DNA from: Streptomyces albiflavescens
GTDB lineage: Bacteria; Actinomycetota; Actinomycetes; Streptomycetales; Streptomycetaceae
NCBI RefSeq assembly: GCF_014645835.1
Contig: NZ_BMMM01000002.1
Span: forward strand, 877,233 to 941,232
Reading direction: 5' to 3'
DNA: 64,000 nt
Shown here: positions 34,674 through 42,638 of the stretch, in pieces
How positions within the stretch are numbered: the first letter of the stretch is position 1
Layout: each line of letters opens with the position of its first letter
The notes under the pieces: model-generated
Told to the model about the DNA's origin: nothing
Database searches by the model: none
The model's input: only the letters and a program-made list of their open reading frames with translations
Program-made: the position numbers and the translations under genes

Positions 34674-34922
34674 TCAGGCCTGGTGCTTGAGGATGTAGTT
34701 CGTCGCGTCGCCGACGGTCTTGAGGTTCTTGACGTCGTCGTCCGGGATCTTGACGTCGAAGCGCTCTTCGGCGGCGACGACGACCTCGACCATGGACAGC
34801 GAGTCGACGTCCAGGTCGTCGGTGAAGGACTTGTCCAGCTGGACGTCCTCGGTGGGGATCCCGGCGATCTCGTTCACGATCTCGGCGAGACCTTCGACGA
34901 TCTCTTCCTGAGTGGCGGCCAT
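34674..34922 (-). CDS. acpP: Acyl carrier protein
   Basis: An 82-residue acidic carrier protein. The phosphopantetheine attachment serine is S41 in DDLDVDSLSMVEVV. It carries growing acyl chains between FabD, FabH and FabF. Third gene of the operon. The ATG has AAGGAGCGCC upstream. Cellular ACP is normally needed in large excess over the synthases, which fits the hairpins downstream. Confidence 0.98.
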   Translation of the reverse strand: MAATQEEIVEGLAEIVNEIAGIPTEDVQLDKSFTDDLDVDSLSMVEVVVAAEERFDVKIPDDDVKNLKTVGDATNYILKHQA

Positions 34923-34994
34923 GTCAGGCGCTCCTTCGGTATGTATCCAGAGGGTGTGGCGGAACTCCGGCCGGAGATGATCCGGACGGTGTGC

Positions 34995-36062
34995 CTAGGG
35001 GAGGGTAACGACCGTGGCGGCGTACACGAGACCCGCCCCGAAGCCGATGACGAGCGCGGTGTCGCCGCTCTTCGCCTCGCCGGTCGCCAGAAGCCGCTCC
35101 ATCGCGAGCGGAATCGAGGCGGCCGAGGTGTTGCCGGTGGTGCGTACGTCGCGGGCGACCGTGACATGCGCCGGCAGTTTCAGCGTCTTCACCATCGAGT
35201 CGATGATCCGCTCGTTGGCCTGGTGGGGAATGAAGACATCCAGGTCGTCCGGGGTGATTCCGGCCGCGTCCAGCGCCTGCTGAGCGACCTTCGCCATCTC
35301 GAACACGGCCCAGCGGAACACCGCCTGGCCCTCCTGCGTGATCGCAGGGAACTTGATCTCGCCCTTGGAGTCGAGCGGAAGCTTCGAGACATCGCCGGTG
35401 GCGGTCCCCCCGCTCGAGCGAAGCCGAGAGTGGGGGAGGAACTCGTTCCACGGCACCGTCTGCTTGATCGTGCCCGCCTTGTCGCCCTCGGAACCCCACA
35501 CGGTGGGACCGATGTGCGGCTCCTCGGAGGGACCCACGACGACCGCGCCCGCGCCGTCGCCGAACAGGAAGGCCGTCGCGCGGTCTTCCAGGTCGGTGAG
35601 GTCCGACAGCCGCTCCACGCCGATGACCAGGACGTACTCCGCCGAACCTTCGACGATCATGCCCTTGGCGAGCGTCAGGCCGTACCCGAAGCCCGCGCAG
35701 CCTGCCGAGATGTCGAAGGCGGCTGCCTTGTTCGTGCCGAGCTTGTCGGCGATCTCGGTGGCGACGGCCGGGGTCTGGCTGAAGTGCGACACGGTGGAGA
35801 CGACCACGGCGCCGATCTGGTCGGCGTTGATCCCGGCGTCGGCGATGGCCTTGCCGGACGCCTCGATCGACATCGCGGCGACGGTCTCCTCGTCGTTCGC
35901 CCAGTGCCGGGTCTCGATGCCGGAGCGCGAGCGGATCCACTCGTCGGACGAGTCGATCGTCTCCAGGATCACCTCGTTGGGCACGACCCGGACGGGGCGG
36001 TAGCCGCCGACGCCGATGATGCGCGCAAAGGGCGCGCCCTTGGGTGCCTTGATCTTCGACAT
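34995..36062 (-). CDS. fabH: Beta-ketoacyl-ACP synthase III with repeat-encoded insertion
   Basis: A 355-residue initiating condensing enzyme that joins an acyl-CoA primer (often branched in Streptomyces) to malonyl-ACP. The catalytic triad is C122 (ISAGCAGFGYG), H280 (IPHQANERI) and N311 (TTGNTSAAS). ATG 36062 has GAAGGAG upstream; a GTG eight codons earlier overlaps fabD. Residues about 209-220, LPHSRLRSSGGT, come from a hairpin repeat inserted in frame, in the loop region before DVSKLPLDS. Without it the length would be about 343, near what I remember for Streptomyces FabH. Essential or near-essential genes rarely tolerate insertions, so the loop must accept it. Confidence 0.96.
   Translation of the reverse strand: MSKIKAPKGAPFARIIGVGGYRPVRVVPNEVILETIDSSDEWIRSRSGIETRHWANDEETVAAMSIEASGKAIADAGINADQIGAVVVSTVSHFSQTPAVATEIADKLGTNKAAAFDISAGCAGFGYGLTLAKGMIVEGSAEYVLVIGVERLSDLTDLEDRATAFLFGDGAGAVVVGPSEEPHIGPTVWGSEGDKAGTIKQTVPWNEFLPHSRLRSSGGTATGDVSKLPLDSKGEIKFPAITQEGQAVFRWAVFEMAKVAQQALDAAGITPDDLDVFIPHQANERIIDSMVKTLKLPAHVTVARDVRTTGNTSAASIPLAMERLLATGEAKSGDTALVIGFGAGLVYAATVVTLP
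35403..35439 (+). repeat. Dispersed hairpin repeat inside fabH (R1-C)
   Basis: GGTCCCCCC, GCTCGAGCGAAGCCGAGAG, TGGGGGAGG: identical over about 35 bases to the copies at 11817 and 49214. Read on the fabH strand it gives LPHSRLRSSGGT in frame. The left flank lacks the leading GGG of the other copies. Confidence 0.93.
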
Positions 36063-36078
36063 GCTCTGGAGCTCCTTC

Positions 36079-36999
36079 TCAGGCACTGTGCTCTGCGATG
36101 AGCTCGCGAGCCGCGTCGAGGTCGTCGGGGGTCTTCAGCGCCAGCGTCGCGACGCCGGGCAGCGCACGCTTGGCCAGACCGGTCAGAGTGCCCCCGGGGC
36201 ACACCTCGACCAGTGCGGACACGCCGAGCTTCTTGAAGGTCTCCATGCACAGGTCCCAGCGGACGGGGTTGGCCACCTGGCCGATGAGACGCGCCAGGAC
36301 GTCGGAGCCGGCCGTGACGACCTGGCCGTCCTTGTTCGACACGTAGGCGATCCGCGGGTCCTCCGGGTCCAGGCCGGCGGCGGCCTCGGCCAACGCGTCG
36401 ACCGCCGGGGTCATGTGGTGGGTGTGGAACGCGCCCGCAACCTTCAGGGCCACGACACGGCGTACGCCCTCGGGCTTGTCCGCCTCCAGGGCCGCCAGCT
36501 CCTTCAGCGTGCCGGCGGCCACGATCTGGCCCGCGCCGTTCACGTTCGCCGGGGTCAGGCCGAGCTTCTCCAGGTGCGGGACCGTCGTCTCGGGGTCCCC
36601 GCCGAGCAGCGCCGACATACCGGTCTGTGTGATGGCGGCGGCGTCGGCCATCGCCAGGCCGCGCTTGCGGACGAGCTGCAGCGCGGTGGTGTCGTCGAGT
36701 ACTCCCGCGAACGCGGCGGCGGTGATCTCGCCGACGCTGTGGCCCGCGACGGCACCGGGGTTGATGTCACCGAGTGCCGAGGCGGACAGGAGACCGGCGG
36801 CGACGAGGAGCGGCTGCGCGACAGCCGTGTCCCGGATCGCGTCCGCGTCGGCCTGCGTGCCGTAGTGGGCGAGGTCGAGCCCGATGGCGTCCGACCACGC
36901 GGCAAGGCGGTCGGCGGCGCCGGGGAGTTCGAGCCAAGGAGTCAGGAAGCCGGGCGTCTGAGCGCCCTGGCCGGGAGCGACGAGTACGAGCACTCTCAC
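36079..36999 (-). CDS. fabD: Malonyl-CoA:ACP transacylase
   Basis: A 306-residue acyltransferase that loads malonate onto ACP. The active-site serine is S88 in AVAGHSVGEITAAAF, with APGQGAQTPGF near the start and the catalytic His in VAGAFHTHHM. GTG 36999 is used. It is first in the fab operon and is immediately downstream of fasR (83-base gap). In Streptomyces the enzyme also serves polyketide synthases. Confidence 0.97.
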   Translation of the reverse strand: MRVLVLVAPGQGAQTPGFLTPWLELPGAADRLAAWSDAIGLDLAHYGTQADADAIRDTAVAQPLLVAAGLLSASALGDINPGAVAGHSVGEITAAAFAGVLDDTTALQLVRKRGLAMADAAAITQTGMSALLGGDPETTVPHLEKLGLTPANVNGAGQIVAAGTLKELAALEADKPEGVRRVVALKVAGAFHTHHMTPAVDALAEAAAGLDPEDPRIAYVSNKDGQVVTAGSDVLARLIGQVANPVRWDLCMETFKKLGVSALVEVCPGGTLTGLAKRALPGVATLALKTPDDLDAARELIAEHSA

Positions 37000-37082
37000 A
37001 CTCTCTCTTGTGGACGGCCGCGGCCGCCCGTGGGGACAAGGACGAAGAACACGAGGGGGAATTGTAGGTCCCCGACAAAGGG
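37000..37082 (-). promoter_or_regulatory. fasR-fabD intergenic region, likely fab promoter
   Basis: On the minus strand, TACAAT (37066-37061) is a good -10 hexamer; no convincing -35 lies 17 bases upstream, as expected if an activator is needed. GGCGGCCGCGGCCGTC downstream is a palindrome (GGCCGCGGCC). FasR is reported to activate the fab operon in S. coelicolor, so its site should be here. Confidence 0.5.
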
Positions 37083-38288
37083 CTAGGTTTGAGGATCTCC
37101 ATCGGCCAGACGCCCCAGGATCAGTGCGATCCGCAGCGTGAACGCGGAGCGTACATCCGAAGGCGACCAGCCGGTGACGTCAGTCACACGTCGGAGCCGG
37201 TAGCGCACGGTGTTGGGATGGACAAAGAGCATCCGGGCCGCGCCTTCGAGGCTGCTCGCCTGTTCCAGATAGACGCTGAGCGTCTCCAGGAGCGCGGAGC
37301 CGGCCTCCTCCAGCGGTCTGTAGATCTCCTCCACCAACTGCTCGCGGGCGGACGGGTCTCCGGCGATCGCGCGTTCCGGCAGCAGATCGTCCGCCAGAAC
37401 CGGCCTCGGGGCGTCCTGCCAGGCGAAACACGCCTTGAGTCCGGCGGCGGCGGCCTGCGCGGACCGGGTCGCGGCGAGCAGATCCGGCACGATCGGCCCG
37501 GCGACGACGGGCCCGGCGGCGTACGGCCCGATCAGCGACTTGGCGACGGCGAGCGGATTGTCGTTGCCGCCCGCGATGACGACGAGCCGATCGCCGAGCA
37601 CACCCGTCAGTACCTGCAGCTTGGCGTGCCGGGCGGCGCGCCGGATCGCCTCGACCGTCAGCTCGCTGTCACCGTCGGGCGCCGTACCCAGCACCACGCA
37701 GACATGTTCGGGAGAATTCCAGCCGAGGGCCGCGGCCCGGGAGACAGCGCCCTCATCGGCCTCGCCGGAGAGCACCGCGTTCACGACGAGCGATTCGAGC
37801 CGGGCGTCCCAGGCACCCCGTGCCTCCGCCGCCTGTGCGTACACCTGGGCGGTGGCGAAGGCGATCTCGCGGGCGTACACGAGCAGGGCCTCGCGCAGCA
37901 CGGACTCGTCGCCGGGAGCGGCGACCTCGTCGATCGCGCTCTCCATGACCTCGATGGTGGTTCGCACCATCTCGACGGTCTGGCGCAGGGTGATGGCCCT
38001 GGTCAGCTCGCGTGGCGCGGTCCCGAAGACATCGGTGGAGATCGCCTGCGGGGCGTCGGGGTGCCGGAACCACTCGGTGAACGCCGCGATACCGGCCTGG
38101 GCGACGAGACCGATCCAGGAACGGTTCTCCGGCGGCATGGCCCGGTACCACGGCAGCGTCTCGTCCATCCGCGCGATGGCTTGGGCGGCGAGACTTCCGG
38201 AGGACTTCTCCAGCCGCTTCAGGGTCGCGGTGTGCGCGTGGACGTGATGCGCTGGGCGCTCGGTGTTGCTGGTTTCGGGTTCGGGCAC
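37083..38288 (-). CDS. fasR: PucR/CdaR-type activator of fatty-acid synthesis
   Basis: A 401-residue cytoplasmic regulator with a C-terminal PucR helix-turn-helix (EGAARMLFVHPNTVRYRLRRV) and a central GGDEF-like or unknown domain. Its position directly upstream of fabDHPF matches S. coelicolor FasR, reported to be an activator of that operon. GTG 38288; no strong ribosome-binding site. The short gap to fabD means both may be co-transcribed, while the fab genes also have their own promoter. It is divergent from a pirin gene. Confidence 0.93.
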   Translation of the reverse strand: MPEPETSNTERPAHHVHAHTATLKRLEKSSGSLAAQAIARMDETLPWYRAMPPENRSWIGLVAQAGIAAFTEWFRHPDAPQAISTDVFGTAPRELTRAITLRQTVEMVRTTIEVMESAIDEVAAPGDESVLREALLVYAREIAFATAQVYAQAAEARGAWDARLESLVVNAVLSGEADEGAVSRAAALGWNSPEHVCVVLGTAPDGDSELTVEAIRRAARHAKLQVLTGVLGDRLVVIAGGNDNPLAVAKSLIGPYAAGPVVAGPIVPDLLAATRSAQAAAAGLKACFAWQDAPRPVLADDLLPERAIAGDPSAREQLVEEIYRPLEEAGSALLETLSVYLEQASSLEGAARMLFVHPNTVRYRLRRVTDVTGWSPSDVRSAFTLRIALILGRLADGDPQT

Positions 38289-38383
38289 GGGACAAGACTG
38301 CCTTATCAGGACGGAGGTGTGCGGTGGCGGGTCACAAGTAAGCGCGGGGAGGGTGCCCGGCCGGGGCTACGGTGGTGGACGTG

Positions 38384-39040
38384 ATGGACGTCCGCCGCGC
38401 CGAGGAGCGCTACCGCGGAGGGGACCCGGCGGCCGGGATCTCCTCGCTCCACGCCTTTTCCTTCGGCCCGCACTACGACCCGGACAACCTCCGCTTCGGT
38501 GCGGTGATCGCCTGCAACGAGGAGGCGCTCGCCCCCGGCGCGGGCTTCGACGAGCACCCGCACAGCCACACCGAGATAGTGACGTGGGTGGTGGAGGGCG
38601 AGCTGACCCACCGGGACTCGGCCGGCCACGAGTCCGTGGTCCGCCCCGGCGACGTCCAGCGCCTCAGCTCGGCGGGCGGCGTCCGCCACGTGGAGCGCAA
38701 CGACGGCTCGGAGCCGCTCGTCTTCGTGCAGATGTGGCTGGCCCCGCTGGAGCCGGGCGGCGACCCGTCGTACGAGATCGTCCGCGGCATCGCGGACTCC
38801 ACGCCGTACGCGGTCCCCGAGGCGGGCGCCATGCTCCACGTACGCCGCCTGACGGCGGGGGAGCGGACGGCGGTGCCCGACGCGCCCTTCGTGTACGTCC
38901 ATTGCGTCCGCGGCGAAGTCCGCCTGGACGGCGAGGAGCTGGGACCGGGCGACGCGGCCCGCATCACGGAGTCGAAGGACCTGGAGGCGCTGGCGGGCTC
39001 ACCGGCGGAGCTGCTGCTGTGGGAGATGACGGTGGGCTGA
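38384..39040 (+). CDS. Pirin family bicupin protein
   Basis: A 218-residue double-cupin protein. The N-terminal cupin has DEHPHSHTEIVTWVVEGELTHRDS, with the metal-binding His/His/Glu set; the C-terminal cupin is weaker (YVHCVRGEVRLDGEEL). Pirins include quercetin dioxygenases and redox-sensing proteins. ATG 38384 gives the typical MDVRRAEERY start; GTG at 38372 or 38381 is possible. Divergent from fasR. Function not fixed. Confidence 0.9.
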   Translation: MDVRRAEERYRGGDPAAGISSLHAFSFGPHYDPDNLRFGAVIACNEEALAPGAGFDEHPHSHTEIVTWVVEGELTHRDSAGHESVVRPGDVQRLSSAGGVRHVERNDGSEPLVFVQMWLAPLEPGGDPSYEIVRGIADSTPYAVPEAGAMLHVRRLTAGERTAVPDAPFVYVHCVRGEVRLDGEELGPGDAARITESKDLEALAGSPAELLLWEMTVG

Positions 39041-39073
39041 CGCGACGTCACCTCTCCAGTCCCGTCAGGTGAC

Positions 39074-39670
39074 TCAGCACCCCAGGCTGTCGAGCTCGCG
39101 CGTGAGGCGGGCTCCCTCGCGGGCCATGACCTCCGGGTCGCGCAGGGCGTTGGAGAGCAGCGACATGCCCTGATAGGCGCCGACGAGCGCCAGCGCGTGG
39201 CCCTCGGGGTCGGCCACGCCGATCTGGCGGTACTGCGCCTCCACCCACTCCAGCAGCTGACGGATGACCCGGCCGGCCGTGAGGTCGAGGCCGCCCTCGG
39301 CCCTTTTGTCGAGTTCCGAGGCGAGGGTGCCCATGGGGCAGCCGTAGCGGGCCGCGGTGTCACGCTGCGAGACCCACGCGTCGACGAGTCCCTTGAGGCG
39401 TTCGCGCGGGTCGGCGAGCTGATCGAGCCGGCCGGTGAGGGTCTCCAGATGCGAGGCGTGCTCGGAGAGAGCGGCTTCGACCAGCTCGTCCTTGGTCTTG
39501 AAGTAGTAGTACACGTTGCCCGCCGGGACCTCGGCGGCGCGGGCGATGTCGGCGATGGTCGTGCGCTCCACGCCCTGCTCGTGCAGGACCCGGGCGGCGG
39601 CCGCCGTCAGCTGCCGCCGCTTGCCGGCCGCCTTCGCCCGAGGGCCCCGCGATTCCTTTGAGTCAGTCAC
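39074..39670 (-). CDS. TetR family regulator, NmrA-linked
   Basis: A 198-residue regulator. The HTH is GVERTTIADIARAAEVPAGNVYYYFKTKDELV; the ligand domain has AARYGCPMGTLASELDK, the TetR_C subgroup that often regulates quinone- or enone-reducing enzymes. GTG 39670 is preferred, since it removes a poorly conserved N-terminal extension. It is divergent from an NmrA-type oxidoreductase; two AGTCAGTCA-type repeats lie in the gap. Confidence 0.92.
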   Translation of the reverse strand: MTDSKESRGPRAKAAGKRRQLTAAAARVLHEQGVERTTIADIARAAEVPAGNVYYYFKTKDELVEAALSEHASHLETLTGRLDQLADPRERLKGLVDAWVSQRDTAARYGCPMGTLASELDKRAEGGLDLTAGRVIRQLLEWVEAQYRQIGVADPEGHALALVGAYQGMSLLSNALRDPEVMAREGARLTRELDSLGC

Positions 39671-39750
39671 CCGACTAACTATAGACAGCCGGGGGTCGGA
39701 CCGTGCTAGCGTCCTGCCCAACGCAGTGAGTCAGTCAACTAACTAAGTAA
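39661..39750. promoter_or_regulatory. Divergent TetR/NmrA operator pair and promoter
   Basis: AGTCAGTCACCCGACTAACT at 39661 and AGTCAGTCAACTAACTAAG at 39729 share AGTCAGTCA and ACTAACTA, 68 bases apart. The first overlaps the TetR start codon; the second lies just upstream of the NmrA gene. Between them TAGACA (39682) and TAGCGT (39707), with a 19-bp spacer, make a possible promoter for the NmrA gene. A TetR dimer bound at both sites would silence both genes. Confidence 0.6.
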
Positions 39751-39773
39751 GTCTGTGAGTCGAGGAGACCGAC

Positions 39774-40595
39774 ATGTACGTGGTGACAGGTGCGACCGGA
39801 AACGTCGGGCGGACGCTGGTGCGGATGCTCACCGAGGCCCGGCTGCCGGTGACGGCGGTGGCCCGGCACATCACCGGGGCCGATGTGCCGCCGGGAGTCC
39901 GCGCGGTGGCCGCCGACCTGGCCGAGCCGGCCGGCCTGGGGGCCGCTTTCGAAGGCGGTGACGCGCTGTTCCTCCTGGTGGCGGGCGAGGACCCGCACGG
40001 CATCCTGGACGCGGCGAAGACCGCCGGGATCCGCAAGGTGGTGCTGCTGTCCTCGCAGGGCGTGGCGACCCGCCCGGAGGCGTACCGGCACCCGGGCAGG
40101 TTCGAGGCGGCCGTACGGGAGTCCGGGCTGGACTGGACGGTCCTGAGGTCGGGCGGGTTGGACACCAACGCCTTCGCGTGGGCCGAGTCGGTCCGCACCC
40201 GGCGGACGGCCGCGGCACCGTTCGGCGAGGTCGGCCTGCCCTTCGTCGACCCCGACGACGTGGCCGCGGTCGCCGTCGCTGCCCTGCGGCAGGACGCTCA
40301 CCTCGGGGCCACGTACACCCTGACCGGTCCCACGGCGACCACCCCGCGCGAGCGGGCGGCCGCGATCGCGACCGCCCTGGGCGAACCGGTGCGGTTCGTC
40401 GAGCAGACCCGCGAGGAGGCCCACGAGCTGATGGCACGCTTCATGCCGCTGCCCGTGGTCGAAGGCACCCTCGCCATCCTGGGCGAGCCGACCGAGGACG
40501 AACGGCGGGTCAGCCCCGACGTCGAACGCGTCCTGGACCGGGAGCCGGGCAGTTTCGCCGCGTGGGCCGAGCGCAATGTCGCGGCCTTCCGGTGA
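39774..40595 (+). CDS. NmrA-like NAD(P)H-binding oxidoreductase
   Basis: A 273-residue atypical short-chain dehydrogenase. The N-terminal nucleotide-binding loop is VTGATGNVGRTLV, and VVLLSSQGVATRP and WTVLRSGGLDTNAF follow. No YxxxK catalytic pair is obvious, as in NmrA and quinone-reductase-2-like proteins. ATG 39774 has GAGGAGA upstream. It is divergent from, and probably regulated by, the TetR gene. Confidence 0.92.
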   Translation: MYVVTGATGNVGRTLVRMLTEARLPVTAVARHITGADVPPGVRAVAADLAEPAGLGAAFEGGDALFLLVAGEDPHGILDAAKTAGIRKVVLLSSQGVATRPEAYRHPGRFEAAVRESGLDWTVLRSGGLDTNAFAWAESVRTRRTAAAPFGEVGLPFVDPDDVAAVAVAALRQDAHLGATYTLTGPTATTPRERAAAIATALGEPVRFVEQTREEAHELMARFMPLPVVEGTLAILGEPTEDERRVSPDVERVLDREPGSFAAWAERNVAAFR

Positions 40596-40610
40596 CTGTT
40601 GAGCCCGGCC

Positions 40611-40640
40611 GGCGTTCGAGGACGAGTCCGGTCAGGCCGC
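40611..40640 (-). repeat. Intergenic repeat, third family (R3-1)
   Basis: GGCGTTCGAGGACGAG at 40611-40626 is the exact reverse complement of 53997-54012, and the match continues to TCAGGCCG. The copy at 54007 forms a terminator. This copy lies after the NmrA gene and before the convergent beta-lactamase-fold gene in a 146-bp gap and may be a decayed terminator. Confidence 0.65.
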
Positions 40641-40741
40641 TACGGGGTCCGGGCGCGTAGCCCCCGGGGAGCGGGACGGGCAGGGGCGGGCGGAGGGGGC
40701 GACCGCATCCATCAGCAGCTCCGCCGCGGGCCGCCCCGACC

Positions 40742-41563
40742 TCAGCCCCGCAGCTCCGTCAGTACCGCATCCGTGAACGGGGGCCACGCCTCCACCGCCC
40801 AGGGCCCGAACGCCCGGTCGGTCAGCGCGACACACGCGGCGCCCGCGTCCGGGTCGATCCACAGGAACGTACCGGACTGCCCGAAGTGCCCGAACGTTCG
40901 AGGCGAGGACGAACTCCCCGTCCAATGGGGCGACTTGGAGTCGCGGATCTCGAAGCCGAGGCCCCAGTCGTTGGGGTTCTGGTGCCCGTACCCCGGCAGG
41001 ACGCCCTTCGTACCGGGGTAGTGAACGGTCATCGCCTCGGCGACCGTGCGTGGGTCGAGGAGCCGCGGCGCCTGCACCTCGGCGGCGAATCGCGCGAGAT
41101 CGTCGACCGTCGAGACGCCGTCCTTGGCGGGCGAGCCGTCGAGCGTGGTCGAGGCCATGCCCAGCGGCTGCAGCACCGCCTGGCGCAGATACTCCGCGAA
41201 GGGAATGTCCGTCGCCTTGGCGATGTGGTCCCCGAGGACCTCGAACCCCGCGTTCGAGTACAGCCGCCGCTCCCCGGGCGCGGACGTCACCCGGTGCTCG
41301 TCGAAGGCGAGCCCCGAGGTGTGCGCGAGGAGATGACGGACCGTCGAACCGGGCGGACCCGCCGGCTCGTCGAACTCGATCGCCCCCTCCTCGTACGCGA
41401 CGAGCGCGGCGTACGCGGCGAGCGGCTTGGTCACCGAGGCGAGCGGGAAGCGGTGCGCCACGGGTCCATGGGTCCCGAGCACCGTGCCGTCCGCGCGGAC
41501 GACGGCCGCCGCGGCCGTGGGGACGGGCCAGTTCTCGATCAACGCCAGGCTGTGCAAGGACAT
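40742..41563 (-). CDS. Serine hydrolase, beta-lactamase class C/PBP4* family
   Basis: A 273-residue serine hydrolase. The SxxK motif is S43-VTK46 (LASVTKPLAAYAAL), the second motif is YSN (LYSNAGF), and the third is likely HFGQSGT near the C-terminus. No signal peptide, so probably cytoplasmic; many such proteins are esterases or peptidases rather than beta-lactamases. ATG 41563 looks leaderless: TAGGCT ends 7 bases upstream and no ribosome-binding site is seen. Confidence 0.9.
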   Translation of the reverse strand: MSLHSLALIENWPVPTAAAAVVRADGTVLGTHGPVAHRFPLASVTKPLAAYAALVAYEEGAIEFDEPAGPPGSTVRHLLAHTSGLAFDEHRVTSAPGERRLYSNAGFEVLGDHIAKATDIPFAEYLRQAVLQPLGMASTTLDGSPAKDGVSTVDDLARFAAEVQAPRLLDPRTVAEAMTVHYPGTKGVLPGYGHQNPNDWGLGFEIRDSKSPHWTGSSSSPRTFGHFGQSGTFLWIDPDAGAACVALTDRAFGPWAVEAWPPFTDAVLTELRG

Positions 41564-41582
41564 GCGTACGAGCCTAAGCGGC

Positions 41583-42053
41583 TCAGAGGTTCAGTCGCAT
41601 CGAGGGGTCCGGCTTGCGCACGAATCCGAGGGAGGCGTAGAGCGGCTCGGCCTCGGCGGACGCGTTGAGGTCGACCTGGGCGGCGCCCCGCTCGCGGAAC
41701 CAGTCGAGGAGCGTCTCCATGCAGGAGCGGGCGTAACCGCGGCGCCGCGCGTCCGGATCGGTCGCGACGCTGAAGACATGTCCCACCGCGCCGTGCGGAT
41801 TGCCCTCACGCCCGATCCGGTACTCCAGGGACCCGGCGACGAGCGCCGCGAGCGCGTCCGGCCGGTCGGGGTGGTCGACGACGAAGGCCGCGAAGTTCCC
41901 GTCGGGTTCGGCGAGCTTGCCGCGTATGGTCGGCAGGGACTCCGTGTGCCACTCGGCGGAGCCGTCCGCGGCGAAGACCGAATCGATCATCACCTGACGC
42001 AGCCGCAGCACTTCCTCGGCGTCCTCGGGCACGGCACGGCGTACAGGACTCAT
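41583..42053 (-). CDS. GNAT family N-acetyltransferase
   Basis: A 156-residue acetyltransferase. The acetyl-CoA loop is ATDPDARRRGYARSCMETLLDW (R/QxxGxA type), and the family end LNASAEAEPLYASLGFVRKPDP is present. It transfers acetyl from acetyl-CoA to an unknown amine. ATG 42053 is chosen; TACCGT ends 7 bases upstream, so it may be leaderless, while a GTG three codons before it is an alternative. Divergent from the MerR gene. Confidence 0.92.
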   Translation of the reverse strand: MSPVRRAVPEDAEEVLRLRQVMIDSVFAADGSAEWHTESLPTIRGKLAEPDGNFAAFVVDHPDRPDALAALVAGSLEYRIGREGNPHGAVGHVFSVATDPDARRRGYARSCMETLLDWFRERGAAQVDLNASAEAEPLYASLGFVRKPDPSMRLNL

Positions 42054-42111
42054 GATCTGCACGGTAGCCACCGAGCCCGCGCGGCGTCTCCGGAATTTCC
42101 CCGGATTCCGC

Positions 42112-42142
42112 TTGCTTGGAGTGCACTCCAAGGTTTTAGCGT
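42112..42142 (+). promoter_or_regulatory. MerR-type promoter with 18-bp perfect palindrome
   Basis: -35 TTGCTT (42112-42117), 19-bp spacer, -10 TAGCGT (42137-42142). CTTGGAGTGCACTCCAAG (42115-42132), a perfect palindrome, fills the spacer. A 19-bp spacer with the operator inside is the hallmark of MerR activation by DNA untwisting. ATG 42150 follows the -10 by 7 bases, so the message is leaderless. Confidence 0.85.
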
Positions 42143-42149
42143 GGGGGTC

Positions 42150-42638
42150 ATGACGGTGATGGAGACCACGACCGAGGCCACCGAGACCGGCGCCGGGACC
42201 AGGACCGACCTCTGCGCGGCGCCGCCCGAGCGGCACCGGCGCCCGGACGGTCAGGACAACTACACGATCAGCGAGGTCGTCGCCTCCACCGGCATGACGG
42301 CGCACACCCTGCGCTGGTACGAGCGGATCGGCCTGATGCCGCACATCGACCGCTCGCACACCGGCCAGCGCCGCTACAGCAACCGCGACCTGGACTGGCT
42401 CGCCTTCGTCGGCAAGCTCCGGCTCACCGGGATGCCGGTCGCCGACATGGTGCGGTACGCGGAACTGGTGCGCGAGGGCGACCACACCTACATCGAGCGC
42501 TATGAACTCCTGGAGGCGACCCGCCGGGACGTCAAGGCCCGGATCGCCGAGCTCCAGGACACGCTCGCGGTGCTCGACCACAAGATCAACTTTTATGGGG
42601 ACGCCGGGCGGGCCCTGGCGTCGGAAAGGTCTTCATGA
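42150..42638 (+). CDS. MerR family transcriptional regulator
   Basis: A 162-residue regulator. After a variable N-terminus of about 37 residues, the HTH is NYTISEVVASTGMTAHTLRWYERIGLMP, then RRYSNRDLDWLAFVGKLRLTGM, and a C-terminal coiled coil (RRDVKARIAELQDTLAVLDHKI). It has one Cys at the N-terminus (DLCAAPP) and no metal-binding loop, so the inducer is likely a small organic compound or oxidant. It overlaps the aldo/keto reductase gene by four bases (ATGA), so both are one operon under the MerR promoter. Confidence 0.93.
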   Translation: MTVMETTTEATETGAGTRTDLCAAPPERHRRPDGQDNYTISEVVASTGMTAHTLRWYERIGLMPHIDRSHTGQRRYSNRDLDWLAFVGKLRLTGMPVADMVRYAELVREGDHTYIERYELLEATRRDVKARIAELQDTLAVLDHKINFYGDAGRALASERSS

